From the NCBI RefSeq assembly GCF_014502795.1, contig NZ_JACVHF010000015.1, positions 1 to 64,000 on the forward strand: a DNA stretch of 64,000 nucleotides, read 5' to 3'. The DNA is from Heliobacterium chlorum (lineage in GTDB: Bacteria > Bacillota > Desulfitobacteriia > Heliobacteriales > Heliobacteriaceae). The position numbers and the translations under genes are program-made. Under the pieces are notes generated by a model. It was not told the origin of the DNA. It worked only from the letters and a program-made list of their open reading frames with translations, and did not search any database. This document shows, in pieces, positions 32,677-40,959 of the stretch; the first letter of the stretch is position 1; every line of letters begins with the position of its first letter.

Positions 32677-32997
32677 TTATCTGATATGGAGTCCAGCATG
32701 AATATAAAAACGGATGTCTTCTAGATTTCCTAACTCTCCATGGATTTGCTGAATTACTTTATCTGCCCAAATTTCTCGATATTTCTTCGGCTGATTATTT
32801 AATGTTACATCATAATGTTCTAATATGGTATCCGGATGAACAAGCCCATGTTTGGCCGACGATACGAACCATAAATCTTAATTTATCTTGCAGTATTTAC
32901 TGGCTTTCATAAACAAATCGCCTGTATACAAAGACCTTGCTGGTGCCGCAATGTTTAACTTACTTTTTCCACACGACACAAGTCCAACCCTTAGCAA
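32677..32997 (-). pseudogene. Broken DUF6884-like gene
   Basis: TTG 32997 behind GGAGGGG opens a frame LRVGLVSCGKSKLN, then APARSLYTGDLFMKAS, and stops after about 39 codons. A second frame continues FVSSAKHGLVHPDTILEHYD, VTLNNQPKKYREIWADKV and ends at 32677. Together these match the order of DUF6884 motifs (CGKSK, APARDLYTS, SAKHGLL, YDVTLN). A deletion of roughly 15 codons plus a frameshift near 32880 explains the break. Intact relatives occur in mobile and defence regions. Confidence 0.72.
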
Positions 32998-33056
32998 TAT
33001 TTGCCCCTCCGTGATTTAGAAATCTTCTAAAAATATAATACTAAATTTGTAAAGCA

Positions 33057-33088
33057 AAAAGCGACCCCGCCAATAACGGCGAGATCGC
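33057..33088 (-). terminator. Terminator, third member of the GCGAC hairpin family
   Basis: GCGATCTCGCCG...CGGGGTCGC followed by TTTTTGC on the minus strand, just after the 65-residue frame. Confidence 0.65.
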
Positions 33089-33096
33089 TGTGGAGG

Positions 33097-33294
33097 TTAG
33101 TGAACGCGTTTCATATGTTCACGCTGATTACAAAACAGCTCGGCCCGATTACTCGATTTCTCAAGGCTTTCCTTTAATAGCTCCTGAACGCTGTTCGGAA
33201 CAGTCAGCCCTGCGGCTTCGATTTGCTCTTGGAAAAACTCGAGCTCTTTGGCTAAGGTGGCGTTTCTCTCACACTTGTCGTTAAGGTTAGCCAA
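33097..33294 (-). CDS. Small helical hypothetical protein, start possibly damaged
   Basis: 65 residues from TTG 33294: charged, helical (ATLAKELEFFQEQIEAAGL). The same frame stays open about 20 codons upstream with protein-like sequence (FIQEWLESRRRRKREEDE), and GGAGGTGATG sits beyond that but in another frame. Either a frameshift removed the true start or TTG is used. No family recognised. Confidence 0.4.
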   Translation of the reverse strand: MANLNDKCERNATLAKELEFFQEQIEAAGLTVPNSVQELLKESLEKSSNRAELFCNQREHMKRVH

Positions 33295-33513
33295 AGCAAG
33301 CTCATCTTCTTCCCTCTTCCGCCGCCGTCGAGATTCAAGCCATTCCTGGATGAAGACGCATCACCTCCGGGGTTAGTGTGTCCCGTATAGAGTGATGGTT
33401 TTCCTCGATCCCGAGACTAATTCGAAATCATCCCGATCTTTTGAATCTCAAAGGAACTTTTATCGTTTCAGAGAATATCTTCTTATCTATGTCGGAATAA
33501 GGAGTTAGGTTAC

Positions 33514-34488
33514 ATGGCAAACTTATACCTTCATAATCGAGAAGTAAATAGTGTTTTTCAGTTGCTTGGAGATCACGAGAATGATATTAGCTACAGTGTA
33601 GCTTGGGGACTATCTCAATGCCCTGCTTTTTTAAGGGAGTTCCTATTCAATGTTATACAATGGCAGGGTCCCGTAAACGAAGTTGAAATCAGAATGCAAC
33701 AACATGAGCATGACAAGGGCTTTACCGATATCGAAATTGTACTCCAAGGCCACTTTCACCTGATAATTGAAGCTAAACGAGGATGGAATCTCCCTACAAC
33801 TGCTCAACTTCAAAAGTATTCTACCCGTGATTCGTTTGTCAAAAGTCTAGCACCTATAAAACGTCTCGTTGTATTAAGTGAATGCAGTAAAGCATACGCC
33901 GCACTTTATGTTCCTAATACGATAAATGGTTTTCAAGTTGATTCAATCTCTTGGAAGGATGTTTTCCAGTTTTCCAGTAACGCTTACTCTAGTGGAACAA
34001 ACGCTGAAAAACGATTATTACAGGAGCTAAATGTTTATCTTGGGGGTCTAATGACTATGCAAAAAAAGGATTCGAACTTAGTGTACGTTGTTTCGATTGG
34101 ACAGGGAAACCCAGATGGTTGGGCACTATCATGGCGGGACATCGTAAACGTTAAACAAAAATATTTCCATCCAGTTGGCGGAAATGGTTGGCCAAAAGAA
34201 CCCCCTAACTATATTGCTTTCAGATACGATGGAAAGTTACAGTCTATACATTACGTTCAAGGTTATGACGTTGTAAAAAACATGAGTACCATATTTCCCG
34301 AAGCCAAAAACGAAGATTGGGAACCTCATTTTGTTTACCACCTTGGCCCGGCCTTTGCTCCCAATAAAGAAGTTAAAACAGGAAATATTTATCCAACAGG
34401 GCGAGTTTGGTGCATGTTAGACACCTTGCTTACCTGCGATACGATATCTGAAGCTAGGGATCTTACTAAGCAGCGTTTTAATAGTTGA
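33514..34488 (+). CDS. PD-(D/E)XK nuclease family protein
   Basis: 324 residues. The nuclease core is FTDIEIVLQGHFHLIIEAKRG, with D72 and E86-A-K88, followed by TAQLQKY as in related Holliday-junction-resolvase-like or restriction nucleases. The C-terminal half (about 200-320) is a separate alpha-beta domain without recognised motifs. AAGGAGTTAGG precedes the ATG. Single gene with its own terminator; likely defence or DNA-modification-dependent cleavage, substrate unknown. Confidence 0.72.
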   Translation: MANLYLHNREVNSVFQLLGDHENDISYSVAWGLSQCPAFLREFLFNVIQWQGPVNEVEIRMQQHEHDKGFTDIEIVLQGHFHLIIEAKRGWNLPTTAQLQKYSTRDSFVKSLAPIKRLVVLSECSKAYAALYVPNTINGFQVDSISWKDVFQFSSNAYSSGTNAEKRLLQELNVYLGGLMTMQKKDSNLVYVVSIGQGNPDGWALSWRDIVNVKQKYFHPVGGNGWPKEPPNYIAFRYDGKLQSIHYVQGYDVVKNMSTIFPEAKNEDWEPHFVYHLGPAFAPNKEVKTGNIYPTGRVWCMLDTLLTCDTISEARDLTKQRFNS

Positions 34489-34496
34489 TAAACAAC

Positions 34497-34562
34497 AACC
34501 GCCCCTCCCCACTGTCCTCCCAATAACTTGGCATATCGGTAAGGCAGTGAGAACGGGCGGTT
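34497..34562 (+). terminator. Terminator after the PD-(D/E)XK gene
   Basis: AACCGCCC...CCACTG pairs with CAGTG...GGGCGGTT over a long loop, followed by T-rich sequence. Confidence 0.65.
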
Positions 34563-34843
34563 TGCTGTTATTTTGACTTGCATTTAATCGACTAACACCT
34601 GTTCATCAACTATTTCACCTAATAATTTCCTCCACCCTTTAAAACCCGCCCCCACAGAATGCCCTGTGTGCCTTTGAAAACAATCGGCTATACCATTTAT
34701 GCCGGAATTGGGGTTGAATTGGATGTGGGGCGTTACAGGAGGTGTGGTGGGAGATGGAAGTTTTTAAGCGAACAATTTTGTAGTTGGATTCTGTTTTTTC
34801 TCTTTTTGTTTACTTGTGTCTTGTTAGTTAGCCATAAATAAAA
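34563..34843. other. Gene-free gap
   Basis: No supported gene, RNA or repeat seen; only a T-rich tract near 34780-34810. Confidence 0.5.
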
Positions 34844-34875
34844 AACAGCCCTAAACATATGACAAAAGGGCTGTT
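34844..34875 (-). terminator. Terminator after the 34-residue membrane peptide
   Basis: AACAGCCC and GGGCTGTT arms, with a run of T on the minus strand. Confidence 0.75.
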
Positions 34876-34907
34876 CAACATTACTCTTGAATTTCGGGAT
34901 TGCTAGC

Positions 34908-35012
34908 TCAGGTCGGTAGGGCACCAGCAACGAAACTTGCTCCAATGGCCCAAATTGTTTCAAGTGAACACATCACAATTAATCGCCCAATAGGAACCAC
35001 GTTAATGCTCAT
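34908..35012 (-). CDS. Tiny hydrophobic peptide, possible type I toxin
   Basis: 34 residues from ATG 35012, behind GAAGGG: SINVVPIGRLIVMCSLETIW and a hydrophobic end. A single membrane-spanning segment and a close downstream terminator are typical of type I toxins or holin-like peptides. A second peptide gene of similar layout lies 138 bases upstream. No family match claimed. Confidence 0.4.
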   Translation of the reverse strand: MSINVVPIGRLIVMCSLETIWAIGASFVAGALPT

Positions 35013-35149
35013 AAGCATCCCTTCCCCACAATCGTGACCAAAGTCATTCAAGCTGTACAAACGAATCACTACCAAAAGTGCATAGGAAAGGACCACCGAG
35101 CAAATTTTCGCCCAAGGGATTGAACCTTGACCTAGCCGACCTACAGACC

Positions 35150-35263
35150 TCAACTAGCAACGTCTTTAACCTCAAACAATCGAGAGTGATTGCACAAACA
35201 ATCAATGAGTTTAACCGTAATCAATGCAATAAAGCCAATTACAGTAGCAAAATCACTAATCAT
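35150..35263 (-). CDS. Tiny hydrophobic peptide, possible type I toxin, second copy
   Basis: 37 residues from ATG 35263 behind GAGGAG: ISDFATVIGFIALITVKLID then a polar tail. The start context (GATGCCTATGA) resembles that of the other peptide (GATGCTTATGA). Hydrophobic core followed by a charged tail fits TxpA/BsrG-like shape but similarity is low. Confidence 0.4.
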   Translation of the reverse strand: MISDFATVIGFIALITVKLIDCLCNHSRLFEVKDVAS

Positions 35264-35360
35264 AGGCATCACTCCTCGAATGCCAGCTATTACGCCATGT
35301 CCCCGATTGACATTAGCTTCCCAATCTCTCGATTGAGTGAGGCGGGACATTGGAATTATA

Positions 35361-36005
35361 TCACATATTTAACGCTGAATTCAAGTTCTTAATTAAGCAG
35401 CTTAGCGTACAAATGTCCTTCTTTATTTCTTTCAAAGACTTAAGTCCACCAATCAAGTCCTTTTCAGAATATTTATCAAGCAACATATTTATGTTTAGAT
35501 TATTGTACCTGTTACCGGAAAGGTGTAATACCCGGCATTTTGTTATGTTATTGTTTGACTTTAACTCGTCCAAGGCCGATTTTAATTCTATGCTTATATC
35601 TAGCTTTGGGTATTCCGATAAAATCGTAACGCCAGGGGTTTCTTTGTTTAACGATTTTACGTCGTCCAAGTTTGTATTAACAAATAAAACGTTTTCAAAA
35701 GTGCAACCCCTGAGCTTACATTTATCTAATAAGGCACCAACGAACATGGTATTCTTAAAATGAGAACCCTCAAAATTACTTTTTCTTAAATTGGTCCCTA
35801 AAAACTCGACTCCGTAAAAATTGCATTTCTTGAATACACAGGCCGTCATGATTGCCCCTCTAAAATTAACATGGCAGAACTGACTTTCTGAGAAGTTTGC
35901 CTTGAAAGAGCGACTCTTACAAAAATATTTGTACAGGTACTTTCGTCGCATACTGACCTTATAGAATGAATTTAGCTTTGCGAGACGATATTTTCTTTTC
36001 ATCAT
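35361..36005 (-). CDS. Pentapeptide-repeat protein
   Basis: 214 residues. Residues about 30-115 show pentapeptide repeats of the A(N/D)FxxSxF type (FKANFSESQF, VNFRGAIMTA, VFKKCNFYGVEFLGTNLRKSNF split over successive turns, CTFENVLFVNTNL). Such repeats form a right-handed beta helix; some mimic DNA or act in defence, many have no known role. The ends are helical. Stand-alone gene beside the integrase. Confidence 0.7.
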   Translation of the reverse strand: MMKRKYRLAKLNSFYKVSMRRKYLYKYFCKSRSFKANFSESQFCHVNFRGAIMTACVFKKCNFYGVEFLGTNLRKSNFEGSHFKNTMFVGALLDKCKLRGCTFENVLFVNTNLDDVKSLNKETPGVTILSEYPKLDISIELKSALDELKSNNNITKCRVLHLSGNRYNNLNINMLLDKYSEKDLIGGLKSLKEIKKDICTLSCLIKNLNSALNM

Positions 36006-36167
36006 AACTTGTCACCATTTTCATCGTATTCCCGATATAGTCTTATGGATAATTATATCAAATTTACTTATTTAACACTATTATCCTTATTTCGCTTGAC
36101 TACCCTCCCCTTTTCAATCAAAACTGTCCACTGATCCCTTAACAAACATCGGGAAGGTGGACTAATC

Positions 36168-37385
36168 ATGACCAAACGCACCAACGGCGAAGGCAACGTA
36201 TACCAACGAAAAGACGGCCGATGGGAAGCCCGTTTCTTCCACACTGACCCCGCCACCGGCAATAAAAAACGCTACAACTATCTCGGCAAGTCCCACGAAG
36301 AAGCCTACAACAAGATGATGGCAGCGAAAGCACAGATCATTACCGGTAATTTTGTAGAACCTACAAGGATGACCGTCAAGGACTGGATGACGTACTGGTT
36401 GGCCGAATGTATCGAACCTAACGTAAAGCCCACCACATATGCACAGTATGAAACGATGGCCCGAGTCCACATCATCCCCACGCTGGGCTCACTGGCCCTT
36501 CAGAAAATCCAGACCTCCGATATCCAACTAATGTACAACGCTAAACTGAAATTCAAAGTTAGTAACGGTAAAGCCTTAGCTCCCAGAACTATCCGACATA
36601 TCCATAACGTTATATCCGCTGCCTTTAAGCAGGCCATCAAGGAAGGAAAGCTATTAAAGAATCCGGCAGAAGCTGTTAAACTGCCCAAAAAAGTAAAGCC
36701 GGATATCCGTCCATTAAAGTTGAACGAAGTCCGGCAGTTCTTAAAAGAAATTGTAGCCCACAAGTTTTACGCTGCTTTTCTATTGGAGTTAAGATTGGGG
36801 TTGCGTCGAGGCGAGTTAATCGGTCTCCGCTGGCAAGATATCGATTTTGAACGAAGGATCTTATATGTAAGGCAGACAGTTCAGCGTGCACAGAAACCGG
36901 ATGGTCAAGGCCAGAAAACTCAAGTGATATTTCAGACGCCTAAGACCGAACGTAGTAAACGGCCTCTTCCAATACCGGTAGACGTGATGATTGACCTACA
37001 TAACCGAAAACTCATCGTTGAACAGCAAAAAAAAGCAGCAGACGAGTACTTCGATTATGACCTTGTTTTCTGTAAGCCGAACGGACGTCCACTCGATCCC
37101 ATGTACATCACTCGGACATTCCAGAAACTGCTGACCAAGGCTGGTATTCCCCAGAAGACATCATTCCATAGCCTACGGCATACTGCCGGGCTTCTGATTC
37201 TTGAGCAGACCAATCAATTGAAAATTGTTCAAGAAGTGCTGGGCCACAGCAATATCCAAACCACCGTCGATACCTACCTTGACCACATCGGCGTTGAAGA
37301 GATGGCCAAGGCGTTAAGCCAGATGAACGGGCTGTTGATAACAGAGAATACCCCCGGTGGGCAAGAAAAGCCTGTGAAGCCATGA
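36168..37385 (+). CDS. int: Phage-type tyrosine integrase
   Basis: 405 residues in three parts: arm-site-binding N-terminus (GEGNVYQRKDGRWEARFF), SAM-like core-binding domain (TVKDWMTYWLAECIEPNVK) and catalytic domain with RLGLRRGELIGL (Arg), TPKTERSKRPLP (Lys region), HSLRHTAG (His-x-x-Arg), LGHSN (His) and VDTYLDHI (Tyr). GGAAGGTGG precedes the ATG. The tRNA-Pro 3' fragment and TGACGCC repeats directly downstream are its likely attachment site, so it integrates at tRNA-Pro(CGG). Confidence 0.92.
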   Translation: MTKRTNGEGNVYQRKDGRWEARFFHTDPATGNKKRYNYLGKSHEEAYNKMMAAKAQIITGNFVEPTRMTVKDWMTYWLAECIEPNVKPTTYAQYETMARVHIIPTLGSLALQKIQTSDIQLMYNAKLKFKVSNGKALAPRTIRHIHNVISAAFKQAIKEGKLLKNPAEAVKLPKKVKPDIRPLKLNEVRQFLKEIVAHKFYAAFLLELRLGLRRGELIGLRWQDIDFERRILYVRQTVQRAQKPDGQGQKTQVIFQTPKTERSKRPLPIPVDVMIDLHNRKLIVEQQKKAADEYFDYDLVFCKPNGRPLDPMYITRTFQKLLTKAGIPQKTSFHSLRHTAGLLILEQTNQLKIVQEVLGHSNIQTTVDTYLDHIGVEEMAKALSQMNGLLITENTPGGQEKPVKP

Positions 37386-37393
37386 CACCCTTT

Positions 37394-37426
37394 TGACGCC
37401 TCAAACTGACGCCTACGGGTGACGCC
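37394..37426. repeat. Left arm-type repeats TGACGCC x3
   Basis: TGACGCC at 37394, 37407 and 37420, at 13-base spacing, between integrase stop and attachment core. Two more at 37647 and 37659 lie beyond the core. Spacing and position fit arm-type integrase sites. Confidence 0.6.
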
Positions 37427-37530
37427 ACGGGAGGTTTGACACCATGATGACGCTATTAGGTCTAACTGGAGAAATCATTGACGATGCGGGTTCAGGGGGT
37501 TAGAATGGGTGTACAGCCCTTAAGTAAACT

Positions 37531-37597
37531 CGCACTCTGGTAGCGTGCTTGGTTCGGGACCAAGAGGCCGCAGGTTCGAATCCTGTCGCCCCGACCA
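37531..37597 (+). other. tRNA-Pro(CGG) 3' fragment: attachment site (relic A)
   Basis: The anticodon arm CTTGG-TTCGGGA-CCAAG, T arm GCAGG-TTCGAAT-CCTGT and 3' end CGCCCCGACCA are intact, but no matching 5' acceptor strand (CGGGGCG) lies upstream, so it is not a functional gene. It is the expected displaced 3' end left by integration into a tRNA-Pro gene; the intact gene would lie outside the window. Confidence 0.85.
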
Positions 37598-37691
37598 TGA
37601 GTTAGCTGGGGTTTTGTGATGTAAGGCGGTTGCTTCGGTTAGGTTTTGACGCCTGACGTGACGCCTATGAGGGTTTGAGATGGATAAAGTT

Positions 37692-37724
37692 AAGGCTCAG
37701 GATGAGAAGTCCTGGGCCTTTTTG
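37692..37724 (+). terminator. Terminator following attachment site A
   Basis: AAGGCTCAGGA and TCCTGGGCCTT arms then five T. Likely the native tRNA-Pro terminator; close copies recur at 39951, 49471 and 50916. Confidence 0.8.
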
Positions 37725-37795
37725 TTATGTTTTTGGTTTTTCGATAAACAGGGAATGGATTTGAGAACGCCTAACCCGTGTCACGTATAGTTTGT

Positions 37796-38251
37796 TTAGT
37801 CTTTAGAATTATATATGCTTAATTTCTCCAAGCAAGCCATAAATTCAGTATGATTTGATTCAAGAACTCCAAAAAAGCTATCGTCAATCCCCTCTACTAT
37901 TGGCAACGCCGTAGCAACTTTTCTCTTACCTTCTTCTAGTAATTCAACAATATTGGCTCTTGTGTCGTTTGGATGTGGTTTTTTTTGAATAAACTTTTTC
38001 TTTTCGAGTATCTTCAAAATCTGCGATGTAGTCATAACATCAATGTCAGAATGTGTTGAAATCATAACCTGTGTTACATGCTCATATCGACTCTGAAGAT
38101 ATGCTATCACGGCGAGAACGACAAATTGGGGATGGGTTAAACCTATAGGTTGCAACGCTTTTCTAACTTGAGTATGCCAGTTATTGTAGGCACGAATAAA
38201 TAAGAGGCCAGGGCTTTTTGAGGAATCATCTTTATATTTCGAGGGAAACAT
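37796..38251 (-). CDS. MarR-family transcriptional regulator
   Basis: 151 residues with the MarR winged helix: LTHPQFVVLAVIAYLQSRY, MISTHSDIDVMTTSQILKIL and the wing KKPHPNDTRANIVELLEEG. It follows the SRPBCC gene by three bases in one operon, and an 18-base palindrome overlaps the operon promoter, so autoregulation is likely. The ligand is unknown. The module lies between attachment relics A and B. Confidence 0.88.
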   Translation of the reverse strand: MFPSKYKDDSSKSPGLLFIRAYNNWHTQVRKALQPIGLTHPQFVVLAVIAYLQSRYEHVTQVMISTHSDIDVMTTSQILKILEKKKFIQKKPHPNDTRANIVELLEEGKRKVATALPIVEGIDDSFFGVLESNHTEFMACLEKLSIYNSKD

Positions 38252-38254
38252 TTC

Positions 38255-38680
38255 TTATTGCTCAACTTCTTTTTTAATAGCTAGTATTGCGTCTGGAGTA
38301 TCCTTGAAAACCTGAAATAAAAAATTAATATCGTCTTCGGTTATATCACCCTTAGATTTCTCTAATTTCACCGTGTGTTTTATTAACGTTTTGTTGTTCA
38401 AACGGGTTAATGTATGCCCAAAACACAAAGCCATCCCCTTTTCGGGAACTTCAGTTTTATCCCAAAATTCTTCACAATTTTTTACGTAAGTGAGAGTAAA
38501 CTCCATTGCGGGCATCCCTTTAAGCTTCATACAACCGGTTACCCCCGAAATAAACTCTCCGTTTAACTTAATGTGTTCTAAATCGGACTCCCATTTGAAA
38601 CGGTTTTCTGGGTTTGCATACATTGCCCATATTTCTTCTGGACTCGCATTTACCTCTGTTTGAAAGGAAAACTCAGTCAT
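38255..38680 (-). CDS. SRPBCC (START-like) family protein
   Basis: 141 residues beginning MTEFSFQTEVNASPEEIWAMY, the usual N-terminus of polyketide-cyclase/SRPBCC proteins, followed by WESDLEHIKLNGEFISG and a long C-terminal helix. The helix-grip fold binds hydrophobic ligands. Its pairing with a MarR regulator suggests response to a small hydrophobic compound. Confidence 0.8.
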   Translation of the reverse strand: MTEFSFQTEVNASPEEIWAMYANPENRFKWESDLEHIKLNGEFISGVTGCMKLKGMPAMEFTLTYVKNCEEFWDKTEVPEKGMALCFGHTLTRLNNKTLIKHTVKLEKSKGDITEDDINFLFQVFKDTPDAILAIKKEVEQ

Positions 38681-38712
38681 AAAACATAACCTCCATAATA
38701 TTATTTGTCCTT

Positions 38713-38742
38713 ATTATAAGTGCACTTACAATATGGTGTCAA
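38713..38742 (-). promoter_or_regulatory. Promoter with MarR-type operator
   Basis: On the minus strand TTGACA (38737-38742), 18-base spacer, TATAAT (38713-38718). TTATAAGTGCACTTACAA (38714-38731) is a palindrome with one mismatch pair that overlaps the -10, as expected of a MarR repressor site. Confidence 0.8.
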
Positions 38743-38914
38743 TTGGCTCGATTACTTTTTTCTCGACCAGAGTTAAGCTGGGGATATAAAGGGATGATAA
38801 ACCTGATGGTCGAATACCAGTTCGATACCAGATAGATCGTTATTAAGAGCTTCGATATACATGTGGGGCAACGTCTTCCCCGCCATTCATATACCGGTAA
38901 TGAAACAACAGTAT

Positions 38915-38941
38915 AGAGGCCGCAGGTTCTCGCCCCGACCA
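38915..38941 (+). other. tRNA-Pro 3' fragment relic B
   Basis: AGAGGCCGCAGGTTC then TCGCCCCGACCA: identical to site A except that eight bases (GAATCCTG) of the T arm are missing. The preceding GGTAATGAAACAACAGTAT is shared with relics C and D. Confidence 0.8.
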
Positions 38942-38965
38942 CGAAAACCGAAGTTCTATAACAAC

Positions 38966-39574
38966 TCATTTTTCTGAAAGTTTAAGTAAGAACTGTAGTA
39001 TATTCAGGTTCGCTTTTCTCGCAGACTCTTCCTGATAATGTTCTGAAAAGGGATTCGCAAAACCGTGATAACCAGAATACTTCTTTATCTCAACACCGTC
39101 TTTAAGTTCCAACTCATAAATCAAATCATCAACATTAAATGACTTTTCATCAGCAGCGAAGACTAGTAGAACAGGGCATGACGGATTGGTGCTTGTAAAA
39201 TTTCGAATTTTCGATCCATAAATACCTACGATTCCGTTACATAAGTTCATATTTTCTGACAACAACCATGCAATAGTGGCTCCTACGCTAAATCCAAGGA
39301 TGTACACCCCGTTATAATTAGATTTGATATTCTCTAAAAATAACTTAATCTTCCAGAATGCCTTTTCAAATCCAATGTTTGTGACAAAGTTTGAATAAGC
39401 CAAATCTTCCTGGCTATATTTATAGGTTAGGCTATTCCTTAACATGTTAGGAGCGTACACATCAAAACCTAGTTCGTATAACTGCTTACAAACATGTTCA
39501 ATATGTTCGTTTAATCCATATATCTCATGTAAAACAACGACAGCACTTTTCGAATTATTAACGTATTGAATCAT
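38966..39574 (-). CDS. Dienelactone-hydrolase family alpha/beta hydrolase
   Basis: 202 residues. VVVLHEIYGLNEHIEHVC is the family opening, ILGFSVGATIAWLL holds the nucleophile (here Ser instead of the usual Cys), FAADEKSFN the acid and YSGYHGFANPF the His. Cytoplasmic hydrolase of unknown ester or lactone substrate. Single gene between relics B and C; the first codon context is AT-rich. Confidence 0.83.
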   Translation of the reverse strand: MIQYVNNSKSAVVVLHEIYGLNEHIEHVCKQLYELGFDVYAPNMLRNSLTYKYSQEDLAYSNFVTNIGFEKAFWKIKLFLENIKSNYNGVYILGFSVGATIAWLLSENMNLCNGIVGIYGSKIRNFTSTNPSCPVLLVFAADEKSFNVDDLIYELELKDGVEIKKYSGYHGFANPFSEHYQEESARKANLNILQFLLKLSEK

Positions 39575-39816
39575 TAATCTCGTTACTCCTACAATAAAAA
39601 TGGACGGTTATGAATTTAATGTGTTACTTCGTGTCTTCAGAGCAATTTCCTTCTAAAAAATATTCTTTTAATGACGTACTTTTGATTGCCTAGAGTATTG
39701 CAATTCCCTTGCCTTATCGAATAAAAAAGCGTATGGCAGTTGAGGGGATATGTGCCGTTATGGCCTTAGTTTTAGCGTCATCCGTACCTTAAGCTAACGG
39801 TAATGAAACAACAGTT

Positions 39817-39853
39817 ATGGGGCCCGTAAGTTCAAATCCTGTTGCCCCGACCA
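39817..39853 (+). other. tRNA-Pro 3' fragment relic C
   Basis: GGGGCCCGTAAGTTCAAATC then CTGTTGCCCCGACCA, a diverged copy of site A. Preceded by GGTAATGAAACAACAGTTAT and followed by TTAGCTGG and TTGACGCCTACC, so flanks and arm-type motif are also preserved. Confidence 0.8.
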
Positions 39854-39950
39854 TTATTTAGCTGGAGGTTGTAGCGTGTTGCTGTCATAACAGATTTCAT
39901 TTGACGCCTACCAGTGTTTAGGAACAGTTAAAAGTTGAGGAAACAGTTAA

Positions 39951-39979
39951 GGCCAGGATGAGAAGTCCTGGCTTTTTTT
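39951..39979 (+). terminator. Terminator following relic C
   Basis: GCCAGGA-tgagaag-TCCTGGC then seven T. Same hairpin as after site A. Confidence 0.8.
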
Positions 39980-40264
39980 GCGTTAAATATTAGATTTTCC
40001 TCGATATTACTGTGGAGGAATCTACGCCTGGTGTAACGCCAGCGGAATTTGATGTGACGGGACACAACTGTTTCCTCTACCCTACCGGAAAAGAGAAAAA
40101 GCGTCTGGTAGTTAGAGGGCCAAACGCTTACTAAATATCCCTTATCGAATTTCAAACACAGGAACCCTTGTTTCTCCCTGCCCTGCCCTGAGTGTAAAAC
40201 GTCGTGGCAGATAAAGGGCCAGATGCATAAATAAGTTAAGTGAGCAGTTATGGGAATTCTGTAA

Positions 40265-40959
40265 CTATCTCACTTGTTCCACACTAAAAACGATAAATTT
40301 CTTTACCGTTTTTATTCCGTACTCACTATTAAGTGTTTGAGTACCCCAAGAACCATGCAAAATGACTGACTTTCCATTATTTAACCCATAAAGTTTGTCT
40401 AGATTACCGGACAACGGAAAATTTCCGTCTTTTGAAACAATTAGATAACTTAAGGAACTTCCGGTACCTTTATAGATTAGACCCGTAAGTTGGCTTTGAC
40501 CTTCTCCTGAGTAGGATTCTGCGGCGGAGTACCAGTGGTGGTTTGCGTCGGGACGGTCGCTGGGCTTGGTTGCTCCGCAGAAATAACATTAAATACCTTT
40601 ACAGTTTGCAAGCCTTTTTCTGTGTTGACTGCTTTAGTGATCCACGTCCCCTTGACATTAACTGGTTTTCCATTATTCAAGCCATTGAGTTTATCTAGAT
40701 TACCGACGAGTACGATATTCCCATCTTTTGTTACCAGCATATAACTCAGCGTACTTCCAGCACCTTTATAAACTTGTCCGGTCAATACTTGAGTATGTTC
40801 GTGACCGGGATCAAGATTTGGTTGAAAGGTTACCGTTTTTGTGCTTTCTTGTCTTGGGGGTTGTATAGGAGGAGAGGATTTCGTCTTTTCTGCCGCTAGT
40901 ACTGATGATGGTAGAGTAAGTGTACTTACTACGACTACCACCACTGCGAGTTTCTTCAT
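40265..40959 (-). pseudogene. Secreted two-repeat protein with a frameshift
   Basis: ATG 40959 behind AAGGAG encodes a signal peptide (KKLAVVVVVVSTLTLPSSVLA) and a domain LTGQVYKGAGSTLSYMLVTK to FNVISAEQ, then a Thr/Pro linker, and stops at 40477. In the next frame a second copy follows: LTGLIYKGTGSSLSYLIVSK to FIVFSVEQ, ending at 40265. The shift lies near 40490. The single-domain product may still be exported. Domain family not recognised. Confidence 0.75.

Larger units (their letters stand above)
39575..40264. other. Gene-free stretch around relic C
   Basis: Apart from relic C and its terminator there is no gene. A short motif AAAAAGCGTnTGGnAGTT recurs near 39727 and 40096, with a weaker form near 40197; its meaning is unclear. 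Confidence 0.5.

Noticed and set aside
34900-35140. Degenerate tRNA near 34905 (TAGCTCAGGTCGGTAG) or near 35110 (GGTTCAATCCC on the minus strand)
   Set aside because: Only isolated D-arm-like and T-arm-like pieces; no cloverleaf can be completed on either strand.
37531-37597. Functional tRNA-Pro gene
   Set aside because: There is no 5' strand able to pair with the CGCCCCG acceptor end, so it is a 3' fragment only.
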